In this document: piece by piece, positions 45,042-58,207 of the stretch
Numbering within the stretch: the first letter of the stretch is position 1
Layout of the letters: each line of letters starts with the position of its first letter
Origin: Chamaecyparis obtusa
Lineage: Eukaryota; Streptophyta; Pinopsida; Cupressales; Cupressaceae
Direction: 5' to 3'
Length of the DNA: 64,000 nucleotides
Assembly (NCBI GenBank): GCA_027943335.1
Contig: BSBK01006354.1
Span: 177,001 to 241,000 of the forward strand
Notes under the pieces: model-generated
What the model saw: the letters and a program-made list of their open reading frames with translations, nothing else
Databases searched by the model: none
What the model was told of the DNA's origin: nothing
Made by a program: the position numbers and the translations under genes

Positions 45042-45590
45042 CAAAAAGATGGAAATAGAGGTAAGGAGGTAGGAAGAGAGGCATATAGGGTGAGAAAGAG
45101 CTAGAGAGAGGAGATATGTAGAGGTAAGATACCTAAAGCCTAGGGAAAGATGGATGACAAGCCTATAGAAATAGATAGAGGGGAGAGAGAGATGGGAAAT
45201 TATATAGGGAGGGAGAGGTCAAGAGGTAAAGATGGAGGGAGAGAGACTGATGATTAAAAGAAAAAGAGTGGGAGGGAGAGGTCGTGACCAAGAGAATCAA
45301 GAGAGAGGGGAGATAAATAATAAGAGAGGAAGAGAGAAGAACATGGAGAGAGGGATATAGGGATAGATGTTGGGGTAAGAAGGAAGGTGAGGTAGAGAGG
45401 AAGATAGAATGGGAAAGACCTAGAGAGGGGAGGAGAGGTGAGAGAAAAATAAAGTATTGGTATATAGTGAGGGATGCAAAGAGGGAGTGATAGGTAAAAC
45501 CTCAATGATGCATTTAATTAATCATACACCCTAAAACCTAAGCCTTAATAAAAGTGGGGGACATAGAGAGAAAGAAGAAGAGACATAGAA
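44676..45590. repeat. purine-rich tract
   Basis: Plus strand dominated by GAGA, GGGAGAG and GAAGAG over about 900 bp. Reading frames in it translate to Arg/Glu or Ser/Leu/Pro repeats only because of the base bias. Confidence 0.75.
44977..45037. repeat. (AG)30 microsatellite
   Basis: About 61 bp of uninterrupted AG inside the purine-rich tract. Confidence 0.95.
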
Positions 45591-47485
45591 TTGTTTCAAT
45601 GAAAATAATTTAGCATTAGAATTATTTGGACCTAACATTTTGAAAAGGTATTTTTATTTGACACTAGCCAAATTTTATCCATTGGATAATTCCAATCCTT
45701 TGGGTTGGATTTTCCTTGGGCATCCACCTCGATGACCATTTCATGCCAATAATTTTTAAAAGGTGAAATAATTTCACACATTTTTTGTCATGCTCTCCAT
45801 CAAGTTTGCACATGTTTCAAATCAATTTTTAAAAATTACCACAATGATGTTGAGCTCTCTCTTAGATATTTAAGTATAGAATTTTTTTTTCTCACATTTT
45901 GATTATGTTATAATTTTCATCTTTTTTTAATCAATGTGTTCATTTTTTTGGCAAAATACATTTGGTATTTTGGGTATAGTTTTCTACTCGTTCATATAAT
46001 TTTGAAATAAATTATGTTTTTAGAAACTAAAATCCATTCTACATGTAAATTAAAAAAAAACTTTTTGATTGGTTTTAAATAAATTTTGGGGGAAGAACAC
46101 TCAAATATGTATTTTTTGGGACGTGACCACTTTAAAAATTAGTAAAAATTTATTTATTCATTAAAAAAATAGACAAAAAATCTAGCATAAACTACATGTG
46201 TTAGCTGATTTATCACCAAATTGATTTTTGATTTTTTTAAAAAAAGTTTCAAATTTTAGGGGTGCCACAACAAATGATATGATATGATTTTTTTAAAAAT
46301 AGGACCACTTTGTGTAGCTATCCTTTTTGAAACCCTTTATCTCCACCATTTTGGGAAAAAAATATTGTAGTTTGGAAAGTAGATTCAGAACATCACGACT
46401 CTTGTTCTTGTTGCACCTTAAAATTTTGAGTATAACTATCTTGAATTCCTTGTCAAAGTTCAAAATTTGTTGATTTTTTTTAAAAAGCATCTCAAGACCC
46501 CCTCCTAGCCCCCTATCTTGACAAATTTATCCTATGCTACAAATTATTGCTACGGGTTACTAAAACATAAGCTGCAAGTTCTGCTAACTATGACTATCAA
46601 AGATGTAGCACACCTCAAGTAGTCTTTGCTTGGGTAAATGCACTCTATCTCTAGATGGATTATTTAACAAGTTCTTAGAACTTTACACACAAGTAACTTC
46701 CTCAATTGATAGTGTAGTATATGCTTGTTTCTATTAAAGAAAAATCACCATTACTAAATATAATAATGATCCAAAGATCCTTTGCTTGATTATAGACTCA
46801 AATATATAATATAATTGGCTCTAACAAAGATCTAAGTAAAAATAATAGGTGTCACCTAATTCCTTCAAACCGAGAGAAGTCTCATTCTTTTAGGGGACAC
46901 AAATTAGTGACTAAAAGTAGAGTAATAATAAAACTATTCATCCAACGAGTTGGGAAAAAGAGTTTTATTTGAACTCTTCTATGGAAAAATCAATTCTTTT
47001 GGTCTAAAAAAATAGATGACAAATCATATTTGATTTATTTTCAAATTAGAACTCAGATTATAATGAATGGAAGAGGTTGGGCTAACTATGGTATCTTCCA
47101 AGTTACCTATTTTTAGGTCAATGATCTTTTATCAGTATTAGATCACTAACTTTAATATTTTTTTGTAAACACCTTCTAGTTTTTACTACCCTCATTTTAA
47201 TTCTTCTAAATCATTTTGAATATCTAAATTTCATTGAGAAATGAAAGAGATGTCCTCATTTTACTTAAACTACATTTTCTCTTCAATTCTAGAAGTGTTT
47301 GCATGCTAGTATCTTTCAACTAGTTTTGCTTCTTTTAAGTTAGATGAACAAGTCAATCCTTCCACAAATACTTATAAATTATAATCACAAGCATTCATCA
47401 TAATATATTACAAATTTTTTAGCATCAACTAACTAAATGTATAAATATTTATCAATCATCATTCATCATATTCAATGCTTCATGG
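45591..47485. other. unassigned AT-rich region
   Basis: About 1.9 kb with many A/T homopolymers. I see no gene, no LTR end pair and no family resemblance. Confidence 0.45.
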
Positions 47486-48806
47486 TGTAACATAAGGAAA
47501 TAGGGTTGGGGGTGTAAGCCTACACAAGCTAATGAGCTAGGTCCTATCTCCTTTATGTTGCACTATAAGGAATATGATCCACTTAGGCTCGAAAGGAAAT
47601 CAAGTGCCAAGTGGGTGCAATGGGTTCCTTCACTATTATGCAATTGAAGAATTGATGTATTAATGCAAAATTGATGGGTAAATGTAAAATTTAGGGTTAA
47701 ATAAAGAATAAAGTTGACTTTCAACATATAAAGACTACTGAAGATGTAATAGAAAAATCTTGCTATCAGAAACATAACCCAAAAACTATAACTGACCTGC
47801 ATATTCAATCTAGAGTTGATTTGGGGGGGGCTAGGTTGATTGGGTCAACTTATTCCTTATACTTTTTCCTAGTTTTAATTGATAATTGTAGTCGAGATCC
47901 TTGACTACTCAGATCTAGTCCCAAAACTAGTGCCGCCTATTCTTGCACACAAAAACGAGAGAGATTGTTGGGTAGAGAGGGGTTTTATTCAGTCAAACCT
48001 CAGTTGAGGAATCAACTTTGAAATTGAAATGAAATAAACTTGAATTGAAAGTGTGATGATGCAAAGTAGATACTAAATCTAAAAATGTAATGTTTATACA
48101 TTCACAAATGGACTTGGAGTCATAATATCTATGAAGATGCTTGAAATAATCTTGAATGTTGTTTGAGTGCCTTGAACTTTGAGAAGGATCAAAGATGCTT
48201 TTCACAAATTCCTAGATCTACAAATACCCCTTAAATCTCCAATGTTGGTATGCTTGATGTCACTTGCCTTGAGAATGAATTAATTTACATTGATATTCAT
48301 GTGATTGAAAGAGGATATTCTTGAATTGTTGAAGTCTCCTATTCTTGGCCTTCAATGAGGGAGAGAAGCTTGCTACAATGGATAAGATTTCCTTCGAAGA
48401 TGCCTTGGATGGTTGAAATCAACCTTACAATGCTTGAGATGAAAGAGAGCTTGAACTTGCACTTGAGGTTAAGATGTGTTCCCGAAGTGAGGAGAGGTAG
48501 GTTTCTTATATACCCCTCACAAATATTTTAGAGCTCAAAAATCAAAGAAAGGTGACAAGAGTTTTTATTTCTTGCTCTACTACCAAGATTGTTACACAGT
48601 AAATTTTTTAGAGAAAACACAGGGAAATAGGCCAACTGGGTTGGCCTATTAGGTTAGTCTATTTCCTCTCAAGAGCATCAAAATTTGGACCATGGATCTT
48701 AATAGTGAAGGGGATGCTATAATGAAATTCATAATTGAGGTTAGATAAAGCATAGTAAATGTCGAGGCTTAAGGACACTAACATGAGTACAATTTAGGAT
48801 GGTACA
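47486..48806 (-). repeat. G2 3' LTR
   Basis: Related to the G1 LTRs but clearly diverged (for example TTCAGTCAAACCTCAGTTGAGGAATCAACTT near 47987 against the G1 block near 1530, and the TTAGATAAAG...GGTACA end), so it is a subfamily rather than a recent copy. Non-coding. The start TGTAACATAAGG is my best guess. Confidence 0.5.
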
Positions 48807-49486
48807 TTTAGCCCTCACTTTTGTAGGAGCATGAGATTACCTCATTCTCACAATAAAGTAGATCAAAACATTGGAAAAAAATTATCAAGGTCAAGGAGAC
48901 AAGGAGACACCAAGTGCCCAAGTGACTTAGGTCCTCGTCAAATCCAAAACTATGATAAACATAAGCATAACTAAAAAAATAGAAAGGGGACATGACCATG
49001 CTATCTTAGTAGGGTTTAACTTACTATGGATCATATAAAGAGAGATCAATTTAAAATAATGCAAATGAAATTGGTGCAATATTTGAATGGTGCAAAGGAT
49101 ACTTCTAAGAAAACAATATCTCTGAGGTCATTTTCTAAGAAATCAGTGCCAAGTTTTGACTTATTGTGAGTGTGTGCAAAATGTGTAACAAGGAGTAGAG
49201 TGTATACCCCCATATTTAAGTGGTCCTACAAACTCCTTAATACAAGCAATGACTTTAATGGAGTATGCATGTATCTGAAAGATGTTTCCATGGTGATATG
49301 CCCCCAAGTGAGGACAAACCAAGGGAATCTAACACATAAAAAAGAGAGAGCACAAAGGGATCTACTAACTTTGGGGTCAATATGATCATTGATAACTCAT
49401 GTATATCAATATTTATTGCAAAATGAATTGACATCATCCCCCAAAGGTAGTAGAACTACATGCACAATGGAAGAAGAACACGTAAG
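47486..49486 (-). mobile_element. G2: 3' end of a second G1-family element
   Basis: The LTR is about 47486-48806 (far end tentative), followed by a polypurine tract (48807-48822, sense AAAAGTGAGGGCTAAA) and internal sequence 48823-49486 matching the G1 3' non-coding region (2432-3548). The rest of G2 would lie beyond element B, which interrupts it at 49487. No coding part is inside the window. Confidence 0.65.
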
Positions 49487-50353
49487 TGTAGACACCTAAA
49501 TTTGATTACATTATTTAGTAATTTTATTTAGTCTTCTCCTAAAGCATTTTATTAATTAAATATTATTATTTAATTAATTTATGTCATCCCCTAGTTAATT
49601 AATTAACTATAGTCCAATTAATTATCTAAATGACAAACCCATAGTTTGATAATTAATTAAATCCCCATTCCTCTATTAATTTAAATGGATACATTTATCT
49701 AAATAAATTAATTCACAAACCCCCTTTTCCTCCCACTTGGAATTAAATTAAATATTTAATTCTAAAAATCCTAATTTTCCTCCATTAGCTAATAACCCAT
49801 GCTTAGCTAATCTAATCCTCCACTCATTCTCTCTCCTCCCATCACATCCTCCTAATCCTCCACTTACCCTCTAATCCAAGCCTAAATCGCCCCTTAAGCA
49901 TGTGCTCAATCATAATCCAAGATTAAGAAATGCTAATCCAACTCAAAGTCAACCCTTATGACAACACCTCCACATCCTCCAATGGCAAATCATAAAGCCT
50001 CTTACACCTCTTACACACTTGTCCCCTCTCACACCTTCCAAAGTTAATAGATCCCTCAAGCATTTGACCTCTCCTCTCATCCTCCCTCATTGTGACACTT
50101 GTCACAATGCTATGCATTTGAGAAAGCACAATCCATGTGCTCTCCCTTGGATGCATCTCCACCATTGCTCATTCCCCTTTTGCCTCTTAATCTTGACTGT
50201 CCATTTCATGCATCTTTCTATAAAAGAGAAGCTCTCCTCCTTCATTTTCATCCACCATTGAAGCAAAGTTATTATGCCCATTTTCTCTCTTGAAGCTTGA
50301 TAGTCTATGAGCACACATCCAATCTTTGGACATGATCAAAGAAAAGAAAAGGG
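49487..50353 (+). repeat. B 5' LTR, truncated, with no recognisable primer site
   Basis: About 867 bp from TGTAGACACC to the gag ATG. It has a TATA box at 50219-50226. Only about 130 bp separate the TATA box from the gag start, while in the related A LTR the TATA box is about 560 bp from the LTR end. I find no TGG primer site, so the R/U5 part, primer site and leader seem to be deleted. Confidence 0.6.
50219..50226 (+). promoter_or_regulatory. TATA box in B LTR
   Basis: TTTCTATAAAAGAGAAGCTC, within about 100 bp that align with the A-family LTR promoter block (CTTTTGCCTCTTAATCT upstream, CTCCTTCATTT downstream). Confidence 0.7.
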
Positions 50354-53300
50354 ATGGACCCCAATCAAGCCACTAGCTCAGCAGACCCAAACAATTCTAC
50401 GGGTGAAATGGTGATATACGACCCCCAGATAATAATAGTTCATAATGTATGAGAAGATCCCAGTGAGACACCCACTACCAACTCCATGGAGGCTTTCATG
50501 TGCCTTCCAAGACATGTGCAAATGGTAAGCGCAATCATTGCACAAAATCATCTAGCCATCTTGGCAAACTATATGCAGGAGGGTACTCCCATCCCATCAC
50601 AGTTATGCTCTTTTGACCCCACAAACCCTTTCCACATCTTTGCCAACATTGATTCATTTGTCATCAGACAAGTCCATGATCCAACCATGCAAGTATCCCA
50701 TACAGCATCACCCATCCCACATCTCTTGCAACCTAGTACATCGATCCCCGCAAACACATCACTTTCCATTATGGGCCCACCACCCCCTGCTTCCTCGTAG
50801 ATAGCCAATCAAGCGCAAGAATCTACTCAAGCAACGCCACCTCCCATTGCATCAACACCTCTTTTGCAAGGAGTCACACAAACCACCCCACCTACATCCA
50901 CCCCATAATCTCAATCCATGCAAGTGCCTCTCACATTTGCTGCTGGCACATAGACCCAACAAGTCACTTTCACAACAAGAATGCCACATATGCCATCCCA
51001 CAATCCTCCACCTGCACTAAAAACTCCCATATCAGCCTCCATGTTTGTGGCCAACTCTGCATCGCAACCCCTACCAGGGATTGGCACTGCTTGGGGCCTC
51101 AACCAAGCACAAATGAACACCATGGGCACACCCACACATGGCCAACTTTACCAAAAAGACTATCAGCAACAAACCATCCCACAAGCAGTACAAAAATATA
51201 CCCCATCATCATTCACCGCACCTCCACCCGCATTTACCAACTATTTGTCTATGCCATCCATCGCTCAACAAACCAATCTTACATAATCGTAGCAACTCAG
51301 TGTTACCCATCCCACTAACTCCCATATGCAACCACCCATAGTGCACACCCAAGCCACCATTCCCACTCTCAGCAATGCGGGTATGCACCCATCTTATATT
51401 GGTCAAGCGCATCACCAAACCCAACCACAACCATTTTATCAAACTCCCCCACAACAGCAATACTTCCCAACATCACAACCCAATCCCCTCATCCCACAGC
51501 AGCAAGCCCTGCCATAGCACGCACCTACCTTACACCAACAATACATCACTCAACAAGCTAGCCAAAACCCCTTCCAAATGGCCTTTCTAGCTGAACAATC
51601 CTCGTTCCCTTGCTCACCATATCTTCCATATTCACCCGCACCATCCAATCCATTCTCACTAGGAGTACCCACTCCAGCACCTACCAAATCAGAATGGGAA
51701 GAAATGAGAAATGCCATCAAAGAGCTTAAGATTGTTACTAAGACTAAGACATTCAAGTTTGAGGAGGTTTGTTTGTATCTGTTTGACAGATCGATCACAA
51801 CAATCTCCTTCCCTAAACATTTTGAAACACCAAAGTTTGACAAGTATTGAGGGAAGGGTGATCCAGTCAACCATGTCAAAGAGTTCTACATGGCATGCCA
51901 GGAGGGGGCATTTAACGACATATTCCTCATGTGACTCTTTCCCAAGAGCTTAGGAGGGCCTGCCCTTGAATGGTTGTACAAAATACCATATGGGTTTGTC
52001 TCCACATTTCTAGAGCTTTCAAAAAATTTTGTCTCCCAATATGCACACAACATTGAGAACAAGCTCACCTTATTGGACCTGTGCAATACCAAGAAGAAGG
52101 GGGGTGAAACTCTAGCCAACTACTTGCAACGATGGCAAAATCTCACCACGAGATTGTCATACCAACCACCAGAAAAACACCTTGCTAAGATATTCATTAA
52201 TAATCTGCATCCGAAGTTATCCCATTCTATGAAGATGAACTGCATTCAGACCTACCAAGACATTAAAGGGAAAGGCATGGATATTGAGTGAGCTCTTTTG
52301 GACGATGGTAGCATCAAACACTATAAGGAAAGGTCTTAGGACAGACCAAATAATGACCATTCTCGATACTGGAGCAAGAATAAGAATGTGGTCACTGATG
52401 GAGCCACAAACACCAGGAATGTCTAGGTTGTGGTCGCAGGTCCTAATCCCCCTCCTCCAGCATATCAACAACAAACACCCATGTATCAACTACCAACACC
52501 CGTATACCAACAACAAGTGCTTGCCTACCAACAACCACCATGTCAGCCTCCTGTTAATCAAATCAATGCTATATCTGTTACTCAAGGATAAAATAAGCCC
52601 CATGTTCAAAATGACCCAAAGCTCACATTTACACCCCTTGGAGAACCCCTGGACGTTGTTTTTTGCAAGATGGTGAGTGCCAACCTGGTTGTGTATCTGC
52701 AAACCCATCCCTTTGATGATTCGACACCCAAGCTAGCCTGGTACAAGGATAATGAGTACTGTGAATATCACCGTGTTAAGGGGCACGCTACCGCTAAATG
52801 CATGAAGCTCAAGAACTATGTCTAGGACCTTATAGACAAAAAGGAGATCACAGTCGACGCTCCTCCCCAAGTGTCACCCAATGCAAACTTGCAAATCTAC
52901 CAAAATGTGTTTCCTAAACACAATGCCAGAAAGACCCAAGTCAATGCTAACCCTCCTGCAAACTAAGGAAAGAGTAAACAAGGTGACCATGGTGATGGGA
53001 AAGATTATACCACTGCCTACATCAACTACGATAAATTCATTGGTTGTATCTCCCAGGTCGAGCCTACTGTGAACGTGATCCATGTTAGAGGTGCTGACAA
53101 TCAATGTGTTGTTACTACCCATAGAGGCCAAATATCTATTGCCAGTGCTAATACTACAACCATCCCCAATGCACAATATAATCTCCTAAAACACCTTGGG
53201 AACACACCTGCATAAATCTCCATCCTTGATCTCCTTCACACATCACCCCTCCATTAGGAAGTCCTCAACAAAGCCCTCCAAGAGGCCCATGTCCCTGTAG

Positions 53301-53380
53301 ACATCAATGCCATCCAATTCAAGAACATTGTGGGGCACCTATCCACACCATCCACCCTCTCTTTCCAGCCATCCAACATG
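50354..53380 (+). pseudogene. B gag
   Basis: ATG at 50354 (MDPNQATSSADPNNSTGE), the first in the frame that runs through pol. The N-terminal part (50480-51560) is long and rich in Pro, Gln, Thr and His (QTQPQPFYQTPPQQQYFP). The capsid domain lies at 51690-52290 with SEWEEMRNAIKELKIVTK, GGPALEWLYKIPYGFVSTFL, ENKLTLLDLCNTKKKGGETL and SYQPPEKHLAKIFINNLHPK. A Gln/Pro/Tyr repeat follows (52455-52560) and then the CxxH...GHxxxxC motif ending HRVKGHATAKC (about 52763-52802). Around seventeen in-frame stops, no frameshift. Confidence 0.87.
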
Positions 53381-55135
53381 CCATCTGCTGAGCCAGATCA
53401 TAATCTCCCACTCTACATTTTCATCATGATCAATGACTTTGCCATCAAATAGGTCATGATAGATAATGGTTCAGCCCTGAATCTTTGTATGTTAAAATTT
53501 GTTCAGCAGATTGGCCTCGCAGAAGTAGATATCTCCCATGAGGTGATCACCATCAAGGCCTATGATAATCTAGAGCGTACCTTTGAAGGTACCATCTTGT
53601 TGCCAATCAAAATTGGTCCTGTCACTCAGGACACAGTATGCCATGTTGTTGATCTTGACCTCCCTTACAACATCCTCCTGGGTCATCCATGGATCCACTC
53701 CATCTGAGTAGTCCCTTCCACCTATCATTAGTGCATCAAATTCCCTTACCAAGGCACTGAAATCACCATCCACGTAGATCCCCAACCTTTCGCATACTAT
53801 CATGTGATTGAAGTCTCATTTCCCCACTCCACTCACTATCCTGAAATTGACATCAACACATCCATCACTAGCTCTTCCCAATCCCATTGTGATCTAGAAA
53901 TAATCCTCGCCTCCACCCTTTCCTCCATCAAGATCAACAATAAAGGCTGCGAAGAGTACAGCCTTACAAATGCCTTTGCAGTAAGGGCTCTCCCCCTGGA
54001 CCCATACACACAAGGATGACCTAGTCACTAGACTAAAGCCCCTGAAGAAGGTCCCAAAATTAAAACCATGGGCTCATCTTCTTTTGTTTCTAATGGAATT
54101 TTGAATGGCCAAGAGTTAGCACCAGATATCAATCAATGGTTGTACAAAGATCCTCCACCTCCCGATACTGAGTTCCTAGGGTACTTCAAAGAAAAATATC
54201 CTATACCACACAAATGGGCCATCGAACAATGGGATTATCAAGGAGGTGGTCTGGGACCCAATGAAGCTGGAATGAAAGACCCCATGGAGGCTTCTAAAAA
54301 TCCATAGACTTGAGGCCTTGACTTTGATCCCCCTCACCTACACATACGAGGACCTGACGCCATGACTGGGGGCACCAATTCACCCAACGTAACCCTTTTA
54401 AGAATCCAAGATGAACTTGTGGAAGTCAAAGACATTCTGGAAGACAAAGAAAAATGGTCCTACGATGATATCTTTGATGACGAAACCTTCCTGGGCAATT
54501 CTGTCCTTCACCAACTCGCCATCAACCTCATTGACCTCCCCCTCATTCATCCTGACCTCATAGACTGGGACCAACTAAGTTTAGTACATATCGATGAGTT
54601 CCTAAGTGAGGAAGCGCTCCTAAGATTCATGGGTGCCACAGATCAGAAATCAGAATGGGGGCAGAAATTGACTGAAGTATATCAGCTCAACCCAAAGGGG
54701 TACTTTGGGGAAGAGGAAGTCTCTAGCTACAAAAGTAAAAATAAAAAAGAAAATAAAGAATCCTCATGTGAAAACCCCTTTGGGGCACATCTTGATTCAA
54801 AAATAGTAAAAATAAAGGGTGTATCCAAGAGTGAAAACCTCCGTGAGGCACTGGAGGATGGAGACTTGCCTCTTCCTCCCATTCAGGATTATCGACTAGA
54901 GCAGTCACCTATAGTCATCGAGGAAACCAAGCCAGTCAATTTGGTCACAGAAGAAATTCCAAGGATCACCTACATTTCTGCATCATTAACTGAGGGAGAA
55001 GAGTCGACCCTTGTGGCTCTTCTATGGGAATCGATCATAAATTTTGCATGGTCGTATGCGCACATGCTTGGACTTGACCCAAATCTTGTTGTCCACCACC
55101 TCATAGTCAATCTTAAGGTCAAACCAGTCAAATAG
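53381..55135 (+). pseudogene. B protease and protease-RT linker
   Basis: Same frame as gag. The retropepsin at about 53430-53710 reads VMIDNGSALNLCML (Asp-Asn-Gly-Ser at the active site, close to the family pattern), then TIKAYDNLERTFEGTILLPI and LPYNILLGHPWIHSI. The linker is long, as in Tat elements: YEEYSL-like segment KGCEEYSLTNAFAVRALPLD, a part with QDELVEVKDILEDKEKWSYD, then an open 257-codon stretch 54362-55135 ending HHLIVNLKVKPVK, the usual entry to RT. Internal stops near 53705, 53729, 54017, 54029, 54305 and 54311. Confidence 0.83.
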
Positions 55136-56940
55136 AAGCTGAGAAGAATGCACCCAAAAGTGGCCTTGTTAGTAAAAGCAGAACTCAAAACCCTTCTCTG
55201 AGCAAATATCATCAGAGCCATTGACTATTCTGACTGGATCTCTAACATGGTGCCTGTTACCAAGCCCTTAGATGCCATAAGAATTTGCACTGACTTCAAG
55301 GACCTCAACAAGGCATGTCTGAAGGATGATTTCCCGCTCCCCAACATTAACACGATCATAGATCTCACTGCAGGTCACGAGATGCTGTCACTTATCAATG
55401 ATTTCTTGGGATACAGTCAGATCATAATAGCTAAAGTAGACCAATACAAGACAACATTCACTATGCCTTGGGGGACATTTTGTTATAACATGATGCCATT
55501 TGGACTTAAAAATGCAGGAGCTACCTATCAAAGAGCAATGACCGCAATTTTTCATGACATTATCCATAAGATCCTTGAGGACTATGTAGATGACATTTTG
55601 GTGAAATCCAGAATATGACACAAACACCTTGATGTCCTTGAAGATGTGCTTGACCGTCTGCACAAAAATGGTTTAAGATTGAATCCAAAGAAATGTATTT
55701 TTGGTGTGACATCTGAAAAAATTTTGGGGTTCATTGTATCCAAGCGTGGCATAGAGATTGATCCCAAAAAGGTAAAAGCCATCATAGAAATACCTCCCCT
55801 CAGAACTCTCAAACAATTAAGGAGCCTGCAAGGAAAGTTGCAATCAGTTCAATGATTCATCTCCCAACTAGCGGATAAGTGCTAGCCATTCACACATCTT
55901 TTGTGAAAGGACACCACCTTCAAGTGGGGCCCCATCTATCAGTGTAGCTTCGAAAAACTCAAGGAATATCTGGCAAACGCACCTATTCTTGTTCCACCAA
56001 TGCCAGGAAGGCCCCTCATTTTGTACATATCCGTAACCACTACAGCACTGGGGGCACTCTTAGCCCAGCTTGATGATGATGGAAAAGAGAGGGTTGTTTA
56101 CTACATCAGTCGTACACTAGTTGGCTATGAGTTGAACTATTCTCCAATGGAAAAAGCCTTCTTGGCAGTGGTCTTTGCCACTCAAAAACTCCACCACCAT
56201 ATGCTCAGTCACACAGTAAAGCTAATTTCCAAGGTTGACCCGCTCAAATACCTACTCTCAAAGGCCACACTTACAAGGTGAATGGCAAAATGGGTAATGC
56301 TTCTTCGTGAATTTGACATACAATACGTTGATCGAAAAGCCATCAAGGGATAAGTTATTACTGATAAGCTTGTAAAAGCTCCCTTAGTTGACGCATACCC
56401 TCTAGAAATGGAATTTCCAGATGAGCACCTTTGTATGGTTGAAGAACAACCCCAGTGGAAATTATATTTTGACAGCTCGTATACATCACATGGATCAGGG
56501 GCAGGCATACTGTTTGTGACCCCTCAAGGATACTATATCCCAAAATCCTTCAAGCTAGGATTCATGTGCACAAACAACATTTTAGAATATGAAGCTCTAG
56601 TGGCAGGTCTCAGAATTGCCATCCACTAAAATATCACAGAACTACAAGTCTTTAGAGATTCCCAATTGATCATCAAGAAGGTCCTCGATGAATATCAAAC
56701 AAAGGACGACAAGTTATTACCCTACAAGGAGCTTGTAGATAAACTCAAAGAACACTTTGTCAGCATATAGTTCACACAAGTGCCAAGACTTCAAAATAAG
56801 GCATCGAACGCTATGGCAACCATCGGCTCACTATTGGAAATCCCTCATGACGCTATGCAATATGAGTTTCTAGTCAAGCAGCTACACACACCCGCTTACA
56901 AGAACACTGATGCTGATATGGTATGCATCTTGGTTGGTCC
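55136..56940 (+). pseudogene. B reverse transcriptase, RNase H and second (aRNase H) domain
   Basis: RT: DFKDLNKACLKDDFPLPNIN, TMPWGTFCYNMMPFGLKNAG and LEDYVDDILVKSR (catalytic YVDD intact), then GLRLNPKKCIFGVTSEKILG. First RNase H: TTTALGALLAQLDDDGKERV, YYISRTLVGYELNYSPMEKA (about 56025-56340). Second RNase H, typical of Tat: QWKLYFDSSYTSHGSGAGIL and TNNILEYEALVAGLRIAIH (56450-56630), DSQLIIKKVLDEYQTKDDKL. In the first catalytic RT motif the family expects Met-Asp; here it reads LINDFLGYSQI. Internal stops lie near 55199, 55616, 55853, 55880, 55904, 56279, 56351, 56627 and 56768. Confidence 0.9.
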
Positions 56941-58207
56941 CTAGTCCCCATGGTACCATGACATTCATGCTTATCTAAAAAATGGTATCATATCTCCTCA
57001 CCTCACAAACACCCAATGCCATAACCTTATTTGCAGAGCATCCCGCTACACTCTTGTAGCCAACACCCTATATCATCATGGGTATCATAACGTCCTCTCC
57101 CAATGTTTAGACTCGAATGAGGCCATCGTAGCTTTACAAGAGGTACACGCAGGTATTTTTAGTGCTCACATGAGTGGCATCGTCCTTGCAAAGCAACTGC
57201 TTAGAGTTGGGTATTATTGGCCGACCATGGAGCATGATGCCTGCGAGTTCATAAAGAAGTGCCTACAGTGCCAACAGCATGCCAATTTGATCCATGCACC
57301 AGCGCAGGACTTACAACCCATTGCACCTCCGTGTCCCTTCTCATGTTGGGGTTTTAACCTTGTTGGCATGATCCACCCTCATTCATCTGACAGAAACAAG
57401 TATATCATTACATCCACCAAATACTTTACAAAGTGGGTGGAAGCAATTCTGCTCAACTTAACTACTAGTGTCCATATCTCCAAATTCATCCTCTACCACA
57501 TCATTTGTCGTTTCGGCATTCCCTCCACCATCTTTACAGATCATGATTCTCCATTTGAAAATCAACATGTCTAAGAGCTCTGTGACCAATTCCACATCCA
57601 CCAATGCTTTTCTAGCCCATATTTCCCACAAGGAAATGACCAAGCTGAGGCAACTAACAAAACCATCCTAAAAATCCTACAGAAAGTTGTCAATGATTCT
57701 GGCTGTGACTGGCATCTGCAAATCAATCCCTCCCTTTGGGCCTATCACACCTCATTCCATACCCCCACAGGCACCACCCCATACTCCCTAGTATATGGTG
57801 TTGGAGCTGTTATGCCAATCGAGGTTGAAATCCCTTCACTATGCGTGTCCCTGAAGAACTACATCACAAATGAAGACTACCGTATGGCGTGCCTGACATA
57901 GTTAGACTTGCTAGATGAAAAGAGGCAATGGGCCTATGACCACCTGATTGTGTACCAAAATCTTCTCAAGAGGAGCTTCAATAAAAAGGTACACCCTCGA
58001 CAGTTCCAAGTGGGAGACCTAGTCTTGAAAGAGAACTAGAAAGTACAAGCCAATCACAAAAAGAAAGGGAAGTTTGAGCCCACCTGGTTAGGTCCCTACA
58101 TGGTGACAGCTTGCTTCGGCTTTGACACTTATTAGCTGTCTACACCAGAAGGGGAGCCTCTTCATGATCCTATTAATATCATACATCTAAAGTAGTTCTA
58201 TACTTGA
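56941..58207 (+). pseudogene. B integrase
   Basis: Same frame. The zinc region HAGIFSAHMSGIVLAKQLLR...KCLQCQQH (57148-57280) keeps the HHCC residues. In the core, the first catalytic Asp region reads WGFNLVGMIHP (the family has Asp where Asn stands), the second reads SGTIFTDHDSPF-like TIFTDHDSPFENQHV, and the Glu lies in DQAEATNKTI (about 57650). The C-terminal part reads VHPRQFQVGDLVLKEN and GKFEPTWLGPYMVTACFGFD. It ends at TGA 58205-58207. Internal stops near 56942, 57572, 57899, 58037, 58133 and 58193. Confidence 0.88.

Noticed and set aside
44892..45104. Open frame with Arg-Glu repeats
   Set aside because: Produced by the (AG)30 microsatellite and purine bias.
45254..45505. Ser/Leu/Pro-rich open frame on the minus strand
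   Set aside because: Complement of the purine-rich tract; base bias alone explains it.
47850..47950. G run near 47822 as a regulatory G-quadruplex
   Set aside because: A single homopolymer run with no repeated G tracts nearby.
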